A stretch of 40,966 nt of DNA from an uncultured Muribaculaceae bacterium. GTDB lineage: Bacteria > Bacteroidota > Bacteroidia > Bacteroidales > Muribaculaceae. The stretch is from the NCBI GenBank assembly GCA_910587915.1, contig CAJUOB010000003.1, positions 161,864 to 202,829 of the forward strand. The letters run 5' to 3'. This document shows positions 1 through 8,167 of the stretch, one piece after another. Each line of letters begins with the position of its first letter. Position 1 is the stretch's first letter. The translations under genes and the position numbers were made by a program. Below the pieces are notes generated by a model. That model saw only the letters and a program-made list of their open reading frames with translations, made no database searches and had not been told where the DNA came from.

Positions 1-29
1 TCTGTCGATGCTGGGGGTGTGGGTATATG

Positions 30-60
30 AAAAGCGTCCCGGGGTGGGCGGGACGCTTTT
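30..60. terminator. Intrinsic terminator, probably bidirectional
   Basis: Perfect 11-bp inverted repeat (30-40 with 50-60) around a 9-nt G-rich loop. It has A residues on the left flank and T residues on the right, so it can end transcription from either side. It lies 19 bp beyond the stop of the minus-strand lipoprotein gene and is the natural end of the dacB-rsmI operon. Confidence 0.8.
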
Positions 61-78
61 TATAGGGGGTGGGGATGG

Positions 79-945
79 TTAGTCGATTTTGATTACGAGG
101 TAGTTGGTGAGGCTCCAGAATTGGGCGGGGTTGGTGATGCGGAGCACTTTGTGTCCGTTTACCTCGTCGATGGTGTAGGAGCCTGCGGGCTGTTTGGTGA
201 GGATTTCGGCCTTGGTAGAGTTCAGGTCGATCTGAGTGAGTGTGCGCTTGTCGGCGGTTGTGAAGAATGCACGGTCGAATTCGCCTTCCATGATTTTGGT
301 CTTGCGCAGGAATCCGGTCTCGATAATTTTGTTTTCCTTGAGTTCGGATTTATTGCCGATAGCGTAGTAGCACGTGTTGAGCTCGTTGATGAGCTGATTG
401 TTGACGTGGTCGGTGGAGTCGCGTTCGGCCACTACGGTGTTGACGGTGGTGTTGAGAGAGTCGACCTGTACGTTTAGGTTTTCGATGCTTGCCTTTGCCT
501 CGTTGAGGTTTCCGCGGAGTGTTTCGATTTCGCGTGTCTGCGACTCGATCTGACTTTGGAGAGAAGCGATTGTCTTTTTGAGATTCGAGTTGGAGAGGTT
601 GGAGCTATTGAGTTTTTTCTCGAGTTCGGCGAGGCGCTGGCGGCGCTGTTCGAGTGTCTGCTGAATTGCGGCGATGTCGGAGAGGATTTGGTCGCGCTGT
701 CCGGGGAGCTCAGAGCGGCCATTTACTGCGAGAATGTTCTCGAGTTGCTTTATGGAGTCCATGCCCGATGAGATTTCGTTGACAAGCCCGAGGAGCTGGT
801 CGCGGTCGGCTACGGCAGAACGCAGTTCTTCTGTTGTTGCTTCGTTGAGAGCTTGCTGCTGGCGAAGTTCCTCTTCTTTCTTGTTGGAGCACGACGACGA
901 TGCTATGATAAGGGCCGTGAGTGCCAGAGTGATGATTTTTTTCAT
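79..945 (-). CDS. Coiled-coil lipoprotein of unknown function
   Basis: 288 residues. The N-terminus is a lipoprotein signal peptide: MKK, a hydrophobic stretch, then a lipobox (SSSC) with lipidation Cys19 followed by Ser-Asn, so the mature protein should be membrane-anchored in the envelope. Residues about 25-190 are rich in Glu, Gln, Leu, Ser and Asn with heptad-like spacing, a long coiled coil. The last 90 residues or so form a separate, more hydrophobic globular part. The start codon overlaps the rsmI stop as ATGA, so it is translationally coupled and last in the dacB operon. No enzyme motif is visible. Bacteroidales genomes contain similar coiled-coil lipoproteins without known function; a structural or scaffolding role is a guess. 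Confidence 0.85.
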   Translation of the reverse strand: MKKIITLALTALIIASSSCSNKKEEELRQQQALNEATTEELRSAVADRDQLLGLVNEISSGMDSIKQLENILAVNGRSELPGQRDQILSDIAAIQQTLEQRRQRLAELEKKLNSSNLSNSNLKKTIASLQSQIESQTREIETLRGNLNEAKASIENLNVQVDSLNTTVNTVVAERDSTDHVNNQLINELNTCYYAIGNKSELKENKIIETGFLRKTKIMEGEFDRAFFTTADKRTLTQIDLNSTKAEILTKQPAGSYTIDEVNGHKVLRITNPAQFWSLTNYLVIKID

Positions 946-1688
946 AGTTCTGATGGTTGAATGTCGTTGTCGGGACGGTATTTGTTTTTGTGTCGCCTTT
1001 CGGAAGCGTCCGGGCGTTCCATGCCTCCCACAACAATAACAATTTCACCTTTTGGTTGGTTCGCGGAGTAGAATTCGGCAAGAGCCGAAAGTGTATCGCG
1101 TGCTACAGTCTCGTGCATCTTTGAAATTTCGCGCACGACAGCGGCGGGTCGGTCGGGTCCGCAGGCTTCGGCAAGGGCAGCGAGTGTTTTAGCCAGTCGG
1201 AGAGGCGATTCGTAGATTATGAAGGTGACGGGTAGCGCAGCCAGGAATTCAAGGCGCGAGGCGCGTCCTTTTTTCACGGGCAGGAATCCTTCGAAGAAGA
1301 AACGGTCGCAAGGTAGCCCTGAGGATACCAGTGCGGGAACGAACGCTGTAGCGCCCGGAAGAGTCTCGACGGTGAGCCCTCTGCGGCGGCATTCGCGCGC
1401 GAGCATGAATCCGGGGTCGGATATGCCCGGTGTGCCGGCATCGGATACGAGTGCGATGGTCTCTCCGGCGGCAATGCGGTCGAGAATGGGGTCGAGGCTT
1501 TTGTGCTCGTTAAACTTATGGTGGCTTGCCATGGGTGTGCTGATGCCGAAGTGCTTCATCAGTACGGCTGAGGTGCGCGTGTCTTCGGCGAGCACGAGGG
1601 CGGCGGAGCGCAGAGTTTCGACCGCGCGTGGTGTCATGTCGGCGAGATTTCCCACGGGCGTGGGTACGATGCAGAGTTTTCCGCTCAT
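942..1688 (-). CDS. rsmI: 16S rRNA (cytidine(1402)-2'-O)-methyltransferase RsmI
   Basis: 248 residues, a tetrapyrrole-methylase-fold enzyme. RsmI uses S-adenosylmethionine to methylate the 2'-O of C1402 in the ribosomal P site. Family signatures are visible: an N-terminal VPTPVGNLADMTPRA, then AEDTRTS, SDAGTPGISDPG (SAM-binding loop), GFLPVKKGR, YESPLRL, and a C-terminal KGEIVIVVGG. Length fits Bacteroidetes members, which are shorter than the 286-residue E. coli protein. It starts 4 bp after the upstream Pro/Glu-rich gene and overlaps the downstream lipoprotein gene by 4 bp, so it is in the middle of an operon. Identification is firm. Confidence 0.96.
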   Translation of the reverse strand: MSGKLCIVPTPVGNLADMTPRAVETLRSAALVLAEDTRTSAVLMKHFGISTPMASHHKFNEHKSLDPILDRIAAGETIALVSDAGTPGISDPGFMLARECRRRGLTVETLPGATAFVPALVSSGLPCDRFFFEGFLPVKKGRASRLEFLAALPVTFIIYESPLRLAKTLAALAEACGPDRPAAVVREISKMHETVARDTLSALAEFYSANQPKGEIVIVVGGMERPDASERRHKNKYRPDNDIQPSEL

Positions 1689-1692
1689 GGTG

Positions 1693-2301
1693 TCACATGT
1701 TTTCCTTCAGGATTGCCAGGAAGTCTTCTACGTTTGGATTTCGGGTGTCCCACAAAAGGTCGTTGGTCAGGTAGTCGGCGGCTTCGGCATACGATGGCAT
1801 GTGGGCCAGGAGCGAGAGTGTGTCGGCGAAATCGTCGTCGTCGCCGTTGAATAGTTCGCGGCGGAAGCGGAATTTGTCGTTGAGGGTGAATGCCTTGAGA
1901 AGCCGGGTGTTGACGGCTGTGCGGGTGGGTTGCGCAGGTTCGGGTTCGGGGATTGGTTCCGGCTCGGACTCGGGAACGATGATTGGCTCTTGCATGGGCA
2001 CAGGCTCCGGCTCCACTATGACTTCGGGCTCCGGTGCGACTTCATAAATGGGCTCCGGCACGGGCTCCGTTGCGGGTACGGCTTCGGGTTCGGGGGCAAC
2101 GGGCTGCTCTGGCTCGATTGCAGGTGCGGGGACTGATTGCATGGGGGTATCTTGTGCGAGGTACAGGTGCATCAGGTCGGAGTATTGTGCGAATTTGGCT
2201 TCGAGGAGTGCGCGGGCGTCGGCATTATCGCGGTCGGCGAGAATGCGGAGCAAGCCTTCAAGCTCTATGTTGAGCCGTATGAGGGAGTTCGGGTCGGTCA
2301 T
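1693..2301 (-). CDS. Pro/Glu-rich linker protein of unknown function
   Basis: 202 residues in three parts. The N-terminal 50 residues are helical (LIRLNIELEGLLRILADRD). Residues about 52-128 are an extended low-complexity segment built from P-E-P-E, V-P-E-P and similar units. The C-terminal 75 residues are a compact domain with LNDKFRFRRELF and ending in DFLAILKENM. There is no signal peptide or membrane segment, so it is probably cytoplasmic; the acidic Pro-rich linker would hold the two ends apart. Its start shares one base with the dacB stop (TAATG), and rsmI follows after 4 bp, so all are co-transcribed. I do not recognise a functional family beyond Bacteroidales hypothetical proteins found in this setting. 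Confidence 0.85.
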   Translation of the reverse strand: MTDPNSLIRLNIELEGLLRILADRDNADARALLEAKFAQYSDLMHLYLAQDTPMQSVPAPAIEPEQPVAPEPEAVPATEPVPEPIYEVAPEPEVIVEPEPVPMQEPIIVPESEPEPIPEPEPAQPTRTAVNTRLLKAFTLNDKFRFRRELFNGDDDDFADTLSLLAHMPSYAEAADYLTNDLLWDTRNPNVEDFLAILKENM

Positions 2302-3653
2302 TATTTGAATGTGTTAATGAGTAGTTTTTCGGATCCTTCGCGTACTTGTTTGCGCGGGCAGAAGAATCCATTGACCAATATCACCACCACGTGGGTCGGT
2401 TTTCCTTGGTTGTCGAGCTTGTAGCCGGCATATGCCTGTACGGAGCTGACGCTTCCGGTCTTGAGGGCGATTTTGCCTGTGAGGTCGGATTTGGCGAGGA
2501 ATCCCCGCATGGTGCCTTCCTTTCCTGCGCGAGGGAAGAAGGATGCGTAGGTTTCGGCTTGTGGCGAAGCTGCCATCCACTCGAGGACGTCGCCTATGAA
2601 GCGTGCCGACAGGCGGTTGGCGCGTGTGAGGCCGCTGCCGTCGTTTATGATGGTGTACTTAGGGTTGATTCCACGTGTGGCCCATAGCTCTTTCTCGCGC
2701 TTGATGACGTCGGAGCGTGAGGCTGCCGGAGCGATTGCCCTGAGCATGCCTTCGGCAAAGAGGTTGTCGCTGCGTACCATGAGGCTGCGCATGATTTCTG
2801 CAAATTTTGGCGACTGGTGGGTGTATATGGTTTTTTCTTTTGGGTTTTCGCCGCAGGCTTTCTTTTCGTCGCCGAGGGTTATGCCTTTTTCCTTGAGTTT
2901 GGCTTTGAGTTCGGCGGTGAACACAGCTGCTGGATCGGGCATGGATGTGCGGACGGCCCATTTTTTATCGGTAGTCGAGCGGGCGTAGACAATGAGTTTG
3001 TCGCTGTCGATGCCGCGCACCAGGTCGTTGCCCGATGGCGAACGTCGCAGTTCCACGTCGAGTCCCGGCACCTCGGGCTTTGTCTCGCCGGTGCAAGGGT
3101 AGAGGGTGAATGTGTTATCGCGCCAATTCATGCCGAAGAGTCCTGCACCATATGGCCAAGCGACGTCTTCGATTTCCCACTGTGTGATGGGACCGGGGTT
3201 GCGCAGCGGTTGCTCCACCACGATTTTGCCGGTGACTTTAGAAATTCCGGCACGGCGGATTCCGGCAGCGATGGAGTCGCAGAATCCGCGACGGCTTTTG
3301 AAGTTCTCGCTTTCAATCGTGGGGTCGGCGCATGAGCGGACTACGATGTCGCCTTTCCAAACCGATCCTTCGGCACGGCCTTTGAGCACTACCGGTGTGG
3401 AGAACCGGCGGTCGGGGCCCGCGATAGATAGCGCTGAGGCTGTGGTGATGGCTTTCATGACGCTTGCCGGTGTAAGAGCAAGCTGCGAGTTATGGTCCAC
3501 TATCACCTTGCCGGTTTTCAGATCTTTGATGTAGATGCCGACCGAGGTCGACTCTTCGCCGTCGATGCCGAGCACATTCTGCGCCATGGCCGATAGCGAT
3601 GCCGACAGGAACATAGCTCCGGCGGCCAATATGTGGATGAAAGTACGTGTCAT
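2301..3653 (-). CDS. dacB: D-alanyl-D-alanine carboxypeptidase/endopeptidase, PBP4 type
   Basis: 450 residues, peptidase family S13. These penicillin-binding proteins trim the terminal D-Ala or cut 4-3 cross-links in periplasmic peptidoglycan. A Sec signal peptide ends at SAMAQ (about residue 25). The three active-site motifs are present: SVMK at 64-67 (nucleophile Ser64 and Lys67), SDN near residue 294, and KTG near residue 397. The segment between the first two motifs is long, as in class C enzymes such as E. coli DacB. It is the first gene of the operon with the Pro/Glu-rich gene, rsmI and the lipoprotein gene. A promoter match lies 19 bp upstream. Confidence 0.94.
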   Translation of the reverse strand: MTRTFIHILAAGAMFLSASLSAMAQNVLGIDGEESTSVGIYIKDLKTGKVIVDHNSQLALTPASVMKAITTASALSIAGPDRRFSTPVVLKGRAEGSVWKGDIVVRSCADPTIESENFKSRRGFCDSIAAGIRRAGISKVTGKIVVEQPLRNPGPITQWEIEDVAWPYGAGLFGMNWRDNTFTLYPCTGETKPEVPGLDVELRRSPSGNDLVRGIDSDKLIVYARSTTDKKWAVRTSMPDPAAVFTAELKAKLKEKGITLGDEKKACGENPKEKTIYTHQSPKFAEIMRSLMVRSDNLFAEGMLRAIAPAASRSDVIKREKELWATRGINPKYTIINDGSGLTRANRLSARFIGDVLEWMAASPQAETYASFFPRAGKEGTMRGFLAKSDLTGKIALKTGSVSSVQAYAGYKLDNQGKPTHVVVILVNGFFCPRKQVREGSEKLLINTFK

Positions 3654-3671
3654 TATTAAATCTTTGAACGG

Positions 3672-3703
3672 CGAAATTAGCTAAAAAAAAGCACCCGCCC
3701 AAA
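3672..3703 (-). promoter_or_regulatory. Predicted dacB promoter
   Basis: On the minus strand TTTG (3703-3700), a 20-bp spacer, then TAATTTCG (3679-3672), which matches the Bacteroidetes -33/-7 consensus TTTG/TAnnTTTG in all but one base. The predicted start, near 3668, leaves a leader of about 15 nt before the dacB ATG. The -33 element falls in the loop edge of the upstream aspD terminator. Confidence 0.55.
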
Positions 3704-3719
3704 TCCTAAGGGCGGGTGC
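3683..3719 (-). terminator. Intrinsic terminator of aspD
   Basis: Perfect 10-bp GC-rich stem (3691-3700 with 3710-3719), 9-nt loop, and eight A residues on the plus strand at 3683-3690 that read as a U-tract on the minus strand. It lies 27 bp past the aspD stop and separates aspD from dacB. Confidence 0.9.
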
Positions 3720-3745
3720 CTGTCATAAATTAGGGTCTGTATGGG

Positions 3746-5377
3746 TTATTTTTTTGCGGACAGGTATTCCTGATGATATTCATCGAGAATCTGGCGTACT
3801 TTTTGGCCGATGATGACGTATGAGTCTCGGTCGAGATTGGCCTCGGACGTTCGGATGGACCATTCAGGGCCGTCGAAACCCGAACCATTGAGCACCACGA
3901 TTCCTTTTTCCACAGCCAGGCGCATGGTTACGTCGAGCGGGTTGTGGGCCGAGGGGAGCCATGCTGCGAAGTCGTCGCCATACAGCTTGCGTGCCCATAC
4001 CATCATGTCGATTTCGCTGTAGTATCCTACGCGCAGAGGATCGTCGGGCATTTTGAAGCCGGTATTTTCCCATAGGGCGGTTAGGCGGTCGTGAATCATG
4101 GCCTGCATCTTGCCTTTGTATACATCGTCGGTGTCGAGGAGGCATTTGATTGCGAAGAGGCTCATCTGGATCTGCTGAGGTGTCGATAGACCGGCTGTGT
4201 GGTTGAGGGCCACGTCGCGGCTGTCGGCCACCATGCGGTCGATGAATTTAAGGCTGCCGACATCGAGCGTAAGGCTGCTGTAGCGTTTGTTGAGGTCGTC
4301 TTTCTCGGCTTGTGGCAGGTTGGCGATCATGCGGTCGAAGATATTCTCCTTGGCGGCGGCGATGACTGCCAGACGCCAACCGGTGGCACCGAAGTACTTG
4401 GAGAAGGAATAGACGCACAGAGTGTTGGCTGGAAGTTTGTAGAGGAGCGATTCGAAATCCTGCGCGAAAGTGCCGTATACCTCGTCGGAAACGATGATGA
4501 GGTTGGGATTATCTTTCTTGACAATGTCGACGAAGCGCTCGAGGTCGTGGTCGGACAGGCGGTAGGATGGGGGATTCGACGGGTTGATCATGCACACGAG
4601 TTTCACCGAGGGGTCGCGAAGCTTGTCGAGCTCGCTGTCGGGATACTGCCAGTAGTGGTATCCGTCGGCCTCAACCTTATTGGCGCTTACGGTGACAACA
4701 TCGAAGTCGAAGCGGTCGAGGTCGGGGATTTCGAGATAAGGAGTGAACAATGGAGCCATTAGTGCAATCCGGTCGCCTTTATTCACAAGGTGGTTGGCCT
4801 GGAGAGAGTCGAATACATAGCACATGCCGGCTGTGCCGCCTTCGACGGCAAAAAGATCGTACTCCTTTCCGGCTCCGGGATCGCGCTGCCCCAGTTCCTG
4901 AGCTACATAGGGCAAAATGGCAGCTTCGGTATACTTCAGAATCCTTGGCGGAGTGGGATATTGGTCGCCGGTGATTCCTTCGGCCCATTCGTGCACGAGG
5001 TCGTCGCGGTCGCAGCGCAGGGTGGCTGTCATATATTTGTATGCGTCGGCGAGCAGTTTTTCGCCTTCTGTGGAGCTATGGTCGGCCAGATACTTCTCGA
5101 ATCGGTCGGCGATGCCATCTTTTCCTGGCAATCCGGCGATGCCGGGAGCTTCGGAGTATGTGCGGCGGCACTCGGCGAGGGCAAATGTGCCAAGGGCGTA
5201 GAATGCCTCGCGGGCGTCGGCGCTTATCCAGTTGGGGTTTCCTCGTCCGGCGTTAAGGAATGTGGCGCTCGATTTGCGGGCGTCGCTTTTGGCGAGTTCT
5301 ATGAGTTCGTTTTTGATTTCGAAGGGACTCATGCGGTTCAGGCGCTCTTCGTAGTCCCTGCTTAGCGGATCTATCAT
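3746..5377 (-). CDS. aspD: Aspartate 4-decarboxylase (bifunctional aspartate aminotransferase type)
   Basis: 543 residues, a fold-type I PLP enzyme. It splits L-aspartate into L-alanine and CO2 and usually keeps some transaminase activity. The length, over 100 residues above ordinary aspartate aminotransferases, and the N-terminal segment with FLNAGRGNPNW are typical of the decarboxylase. The PLP-binding lysine is in SFSKYFGATGWR near residue 325; INPSNPPSYR and IIVSDEVYGTF are the substrate and cofactor motifs. In many bacteria the gene sits next to the aspartate/alanine antiporter aspT, and the pair yields proton-motive force or acid resistance; no transporter is next to it here. It is monocistronic, with its own terminator, and diverges from the LytM-like gene. 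Confidence 0.92.
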   Translation of the reverse strand: MIDPLSRDYEERLNRMSPFEIKNELIELAKSDARKSSATFLNAGRGNPNWISADAREAFYALGTFALAECRRTYSEAPGIAGLPGKDGIADRFEKYLADHSSTEGEKLLADAYKYMTATLRCDRDDLVHEWAEGITGDQYPTPPRILKYTEAAILPYVAQELGQRDPGAGKEYDLFAVEGGTAGMCYVFDSLQANHLVNKGDRIALMAPLFTPYLEIPDLDRFDFDVVTVSANKVEADGYHYWQYPDSELDKLRDPSVKLVCMINPSNPPSYRLSDHDLERFVDIVKKDNPNLIIVSDEVYGTFAQDFESLLYKLPANTLCVYSFSKYFGATGWRLAVIAAAKENIFDRMIANLPQAEKDDLNKRYSSLTLDVGSLKFIDRMVADSRDVALNHTAGLSTPQQIQMSLFAIKCLLDTDDVYKGKMQAMIHDRLTALWENTGFKMPDDPLRVGYYSEIDMMVWARKLYGDDFAAWLPSAHNPLDVTMRLAVEKGIVVLNGSGFDGPEWSIRTSEANLDRDSYVIIGQKVRQILDEYHQEYLSAKK

Positions 5378-5468
5378 TTCGGAAGTGTAGTTGGTGTATA
5401 GAGGGTTTTAAAATTCTTATATCAGACAAATTATCAACATTTCGCTTCGCCCATATGTTCGGGCATTT

Positions 5469-5499
5469 TTTGCCGTTTGACCGATTATTTTTAATTTTG
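5469..5499 (+). promoter_or_regulatory. Promoter of the LytM-like/VanZ/MATE operon
   Basis: TTTG at 5469-5472, a 19-bp spacer, and TAATTTTG at 5492-5499: an exact match to the Bacteroidetes housekeeping consensus. The expected transcription start, about 4-6 bp after the -7 box, coincides with the GTG start codon at 5504. Confidence 0.8.
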
Positions 5500-5503
5500 C
5501 ATT

Positions 5504-6352
5504 GTGAAATCGACCGATGATATAAAGAAAGCAGTAGAGCGGCGTACACATCCTTCATACAAGAATCCGGCGCGGTTCCGCCTGGATTTTATAAAGGAGA
5601 ATACATTCAACCGTCTGTGGTCCGTGCGCATGACGCGTATGCGGGTCGTTCTTGTATCGCTGGCATTCATCATGGCTTTCGGAGCGCTTGTGTGGATGGT
5701 TATAGTTTTCACACCGCTGCGCCACTTCGTGCCGGGTACCCTTCGCGGCGACCTTCGGGCCCAGTATCTGGAGACGGCACTGCGCCTGGATTCGCTCGAG
5801 GAGGCGGCGAGGGCCAACGAGGCCTATCTGTCGTCGGTTCTTGCCATCATGCGAGGCGAGGCCGACACTATTCCGTCGACATTCGAGCCGGCCGGCATCC
5901 CGGTGGCTGACTCGCTTGCCAAGGCAAGCGATGCCGAACGTCGCTTTGTGAGCCGCTACCTCGAGGAGGAACGGTTCAACCTGTCGGTTCTTGCTCCGAT
6001 TGCGGCCGAAGGTATGATATTTGCAACGCCTGTTCCGTCGACGGCCACGGTGAATACCGGTGGCGACGGCACTGTCACGGTGTCGGCGCCGGGTGTGCTG
6101 CCTGCGTCGGCGGTGTACCGCGGCACGGTGACGTCGGTGGCATTCGATGCCGATGGTCGCACGGTGGTGACGGTGCAGCACCCCAACGATTTCGTGAGTG
6201 TGTACTCGGGACTCAGCGATGTATTTGTGGTCAAAGGTGCGAAGGTGGCTGCCGGGCAGCGCATAGGGCATGTATCGCCCCCGGCTGTGCTTACTTTCGA
6301 ACTATGGCACAATGGCGCGTTGTTGCCCCCGCATGAATATATAGCATTATGA
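5504..6352 (+). CDS. Membrane-anchored M23/LytM-like protein, probably inactive
   Basis: 282 residues. A basic N-terminal tail of about 45 residues (with RFRLDFIKENTFN) precedes one transmembrane helix, about 47-70 (VVLVSLAFIMAFGALVWMVI), then a periplasmic coiled stretch, about 80-160, and a C-terminal LytM-like beta domain, about 195-282. The zinc ligands of active M23 peptidases are largely gone: the segment that normally ends in a His reads VSVYSGL, and only isolated His residues (QHPNDF, LWHNG) remain. Such degenerate LytM proteins usually activate amidases or act as scaffolds in wall remodelling. GTG is chosen because the conserved tail starts there and the next in-frame Met is about residue 43. 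VanZ follows with an ATGA overlap. Confidence 0.88.
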   Translation: MKSTDDIKKAVERRTHPSYKNPARFRLDFIKENTFNRLWSVRMTRMRVVLVSLAFIMAFGALVWMVIVFTPLRHFVPGTLRGDLRAQYLETALRLDSLEEAARANEAYLSSVLAIMRGEADTIPSTFEPAGIPVADSLAKASDAERRFVSRYLEEERFNLSVLAPIAAEGMIFATPVPSTATVNTGGDGTVTVSAPGVLPASAVYRGTVTSVAFDADGRTVVTVQHPNDFVSVYSGLSDVFVVKGAKVAAGQRIGHVSPPAVLTFELWHNGALLPPHEYIAL

Positions 6353-6732
6353 TAAAGCGCTGGTGGCCTACGATACTATGCGTGGCTGTGATACTCTATG
6401 CCACGCTTTCCGCCGACCCGACTGCCGGGGCGGAGCTTCCGTTGTTTCCCGGTTTCGACAAACTGGTGCATGCGGTGATGTTCGGCGGACTCGCCGGAGC
6501 TGTGGCGTTCGACTGGCAGCGCTCGCACCGCGACTCTTTTCTCGACCGGCGGCGCATGGCGGTGATATGTGCTCTGTGCGTGGTTGCGGGAGGTGTCGAT
6601 GAGCTTGCTCAGGCCACCTTGACAGAGGCTCGGAGCGCCGAATGGGCCGATTTCCTGGCCGATATCATCGGTATTGCGGTGGCGTGGGTCGCTGCTCCGC
6701 CGGCAATCCGGCGGGTGCTTGGTTTGCAATAG
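6349..6732 (+). CDS. VanZ-like family membrane protein
   Basis: 127 residues. It shows the VanZ-like layout: an N-terminal hydrophobic helix (ILCVAVILYATLS), the motif FPGFDKLVHAVMFGGLAG with the conserved D-K-x-x-H, a central helix, then GVDELAQ (the G-x-x-x-E-x-x-Q signature), and D-x-x-A-D-x-x-G before the last helix. VanZ of enterococci lowers teicoplanin sensitivity, but the biochemical role of the family is unknown. It overlaps the LytM-like gene by 4 bp and is followed after 3 bp by the MATE transporter, so the three are one operon. Confidence 0.85.
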   Translation: MIKRWWPTILCVAVILYATLSADPTAGAELPLFPGFDKLVHAVMFGGLAGAVAFDWQRSHRDSFLDRRRMAVICALCVVAGGVDELAQATLTEARSAEWADFLADIIGIAVAWVAAPPAIRRVLGLQ

Positions 6733-6735
6733 AAT

Positions 6736-8094
6736 ATGGCTCAGACAAAAAATATAGATATGTTGTCGGGACCACTGGCGCGGCCGATGATTATGTTTGC
6801 TTTGCCGTTGATTGCGAGCGGCATACTACAGCAGTCGTTCAACTCGGTCGACGTGGCTGTGGTGGGCCGGTTCACCGGTAGCCATGCCTTGGCGGCCGTG
6901 GGTAGCAACGGGCCTGTGATAAGTTTGATCGTGAACATGTTCATCGGGCTTGCCGTGGGTGTGAATGTGGTGATAGCCAAATGTATCGGACAGCGGAACG
7001 GCGCCGGTGTGCGTGCCGCGGTCGCTGCTACTGCCCAGCTCGGGGTTGCTGGTGGAATTCTGCTCCTGGCCATCGGGCTGCTGGTGTCGCGCCCCATACT
7101 CGAGCTTCTCGGCACTCCCGACGAGGTTCTCGACCAAGCGGTGTTGTATCTGCGTGTGTACTCGCTCGGCATGCCGTTTATGGTGATATACAATTTTGGC
7201 GCCGCTGTGCTGAGGAGTGTTGGAGATACCCGGCGTCCGTTCTATAGCCTCGTGGTGGCCGGATGTGTGAATGTGGGCCTTAACTTTCTGTTGGTCGCCG
7301 GATTCGGCATGGGCGTCACCGGTGTCGCATGGGGTACTGTGATATCGAATGTGGTGAATGCCGGTATTATCACGGTGATACTTGTGCGCGAGAAGGGCGA
7401 CATACACCTCGACCTCCGCTCCATTTTCGTACGTCCCGACTTCGGTCAGCTCGGCAAGATCGCCGGTATCGGTTTTCCGGCCGGCTTGCAGGGCACGGTA
7501 TTCGCATTCTCGAATGTGTTCATTCTCTCGGCTATCAACACATTTGGCGCCGATGGGGCCGCGGGATCGGCTACCGCCATCAACTTCGAGGTGTACTGCT
7601 ACTTCGTGATAAATGCTTTCGGACAGACCGCCGTGGCGTTCACCGGCCAGAATTTCGGTGCGGGCAATATGGACCGTTGCCGCCGGGTCTTCCATCTGTC
7701 GCTGCTCATGAGTTTTGTGAGCGCGGTGGTGCTCAATGTAGGGTTGGTGTTGTTCCGCGAACAAGCCATCGCTATATTCACCAGCGATGCCGGCGTGGTG
7801 CGTTTTGCCGCCGAGCGTATGGTGACGGTGCTTCTCTTCCAGGGCATAGCATGCTACTACGAAATGGCCGGGGCCTCGATGCGCGGTCTGGGCTATTCGA
7901 TGACTCCGGCGCTGATCACTATCTTCGGCACATGTGTGCTGCGCCTGCTATGGGTGTGGTGTTTCCATGGCTTTAACGGAGAGTTCACGCATCTGATGAT
8001 GGTGTATCCGGTGTCGTGGACACTTACCGACGTGGCCATGTTCGTGGCTTATATCCGCATAAATCATAGGCTCAAAAAGACGGTTTGTCGGTGA
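6736..8094 (+). CDS. MATE family efflux transporter
   Basis: 452 residues with about 12 hydrophobic segments, the usual MATE size and topology. The N-terminal LSGPLARPMIMFALPLIASGILQ and the following FNSVDVAVVGRF are the family signature, repeated in weaker form in the second half (FINAFGQTAVAFTGQNFGAGN). MATE proteins export cationic drugs, metabolites or lipid-like substrates from the cytoplasm by Na+ or H+ antiport. The substrate cannot be read from sequence. It is the last gene of the operon with the LytM-like and VanZ-like genes; efp starts 73 bp later from its own promoter. Confidence 0.94.
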   Translation: MAQTKNIDMLSGPLARPMIMFALPLIASGILQQSFNSVDVAVVGRFTGSHALAAVGSNGPVISLIVNMFIGLAVGVNVVIAKCIGQRNGAGVRAAVAATAQLGVAGGILLLAIGLLVSRPILELLGTPDEVLDQAVLYLRVYSLGMPFMVIYNFGAAVLRSVGDTRRPFYSLVVAGCVNVGLNFLLVAGFGMGVTGVAWGTVISNVVNAGIITVILVREKGDIHLDLRSIFVRPDFGQLGKIAGIGFPAGLQGTVFAFSNVFILSAINTFGADGAAGSATAINFEVYCYFVINAFGQTAVAFTGQNFGAGNMDRCRRVFHLSLLMSFVSAVVLNVGLVLFREQAIAIFTSDAGVVRFAAERMVTVLLFQGIACYYEMAGASMRGLGYSMTPALITIFGTCVLRLLWVWCFHGFNGEFTHLMMVYPVSWTLTDVAMFVAYIRINHRLKKTVCR

Positions 8095-8096
8095 TT

Positions 8097-8128
8097 TTTG
8101 GGGATTTGGCAGTTTTTTACTATTTTTG
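8097..8128 (+). promoter_or_regulatory. Promoter of efp
   Basis: TTTG at 8097-8100, a 20-bp spacer and TATTTTTG at 8121-8128, an exact match to the Bacteroidetes consensus. The predicted start near 8133 gives a leader of about 35 nt before the efp ATG. Confidence 0.8.
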
Positions 8129-8167
8129 CAGCCTCAAACGCACAATCATAATCCCACATAAGCTTTT

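Noticed and set aside
1..30. Short frame ending in TGA at 28-30 as the 3' end of a plus-strand gene
   Set aside because: Only nine codons are visible and no product can be recognised; the symmetric terminator at 30-60 fits either direction.
5449..5470. Hairpin GCCC/GGGC followed by a T-run as a plus-strand terminator
   Set aside because: Only 4 bp of stem, no gene upstream on that strand, and the T-run belongs to the promoter of the LytM-like gene.
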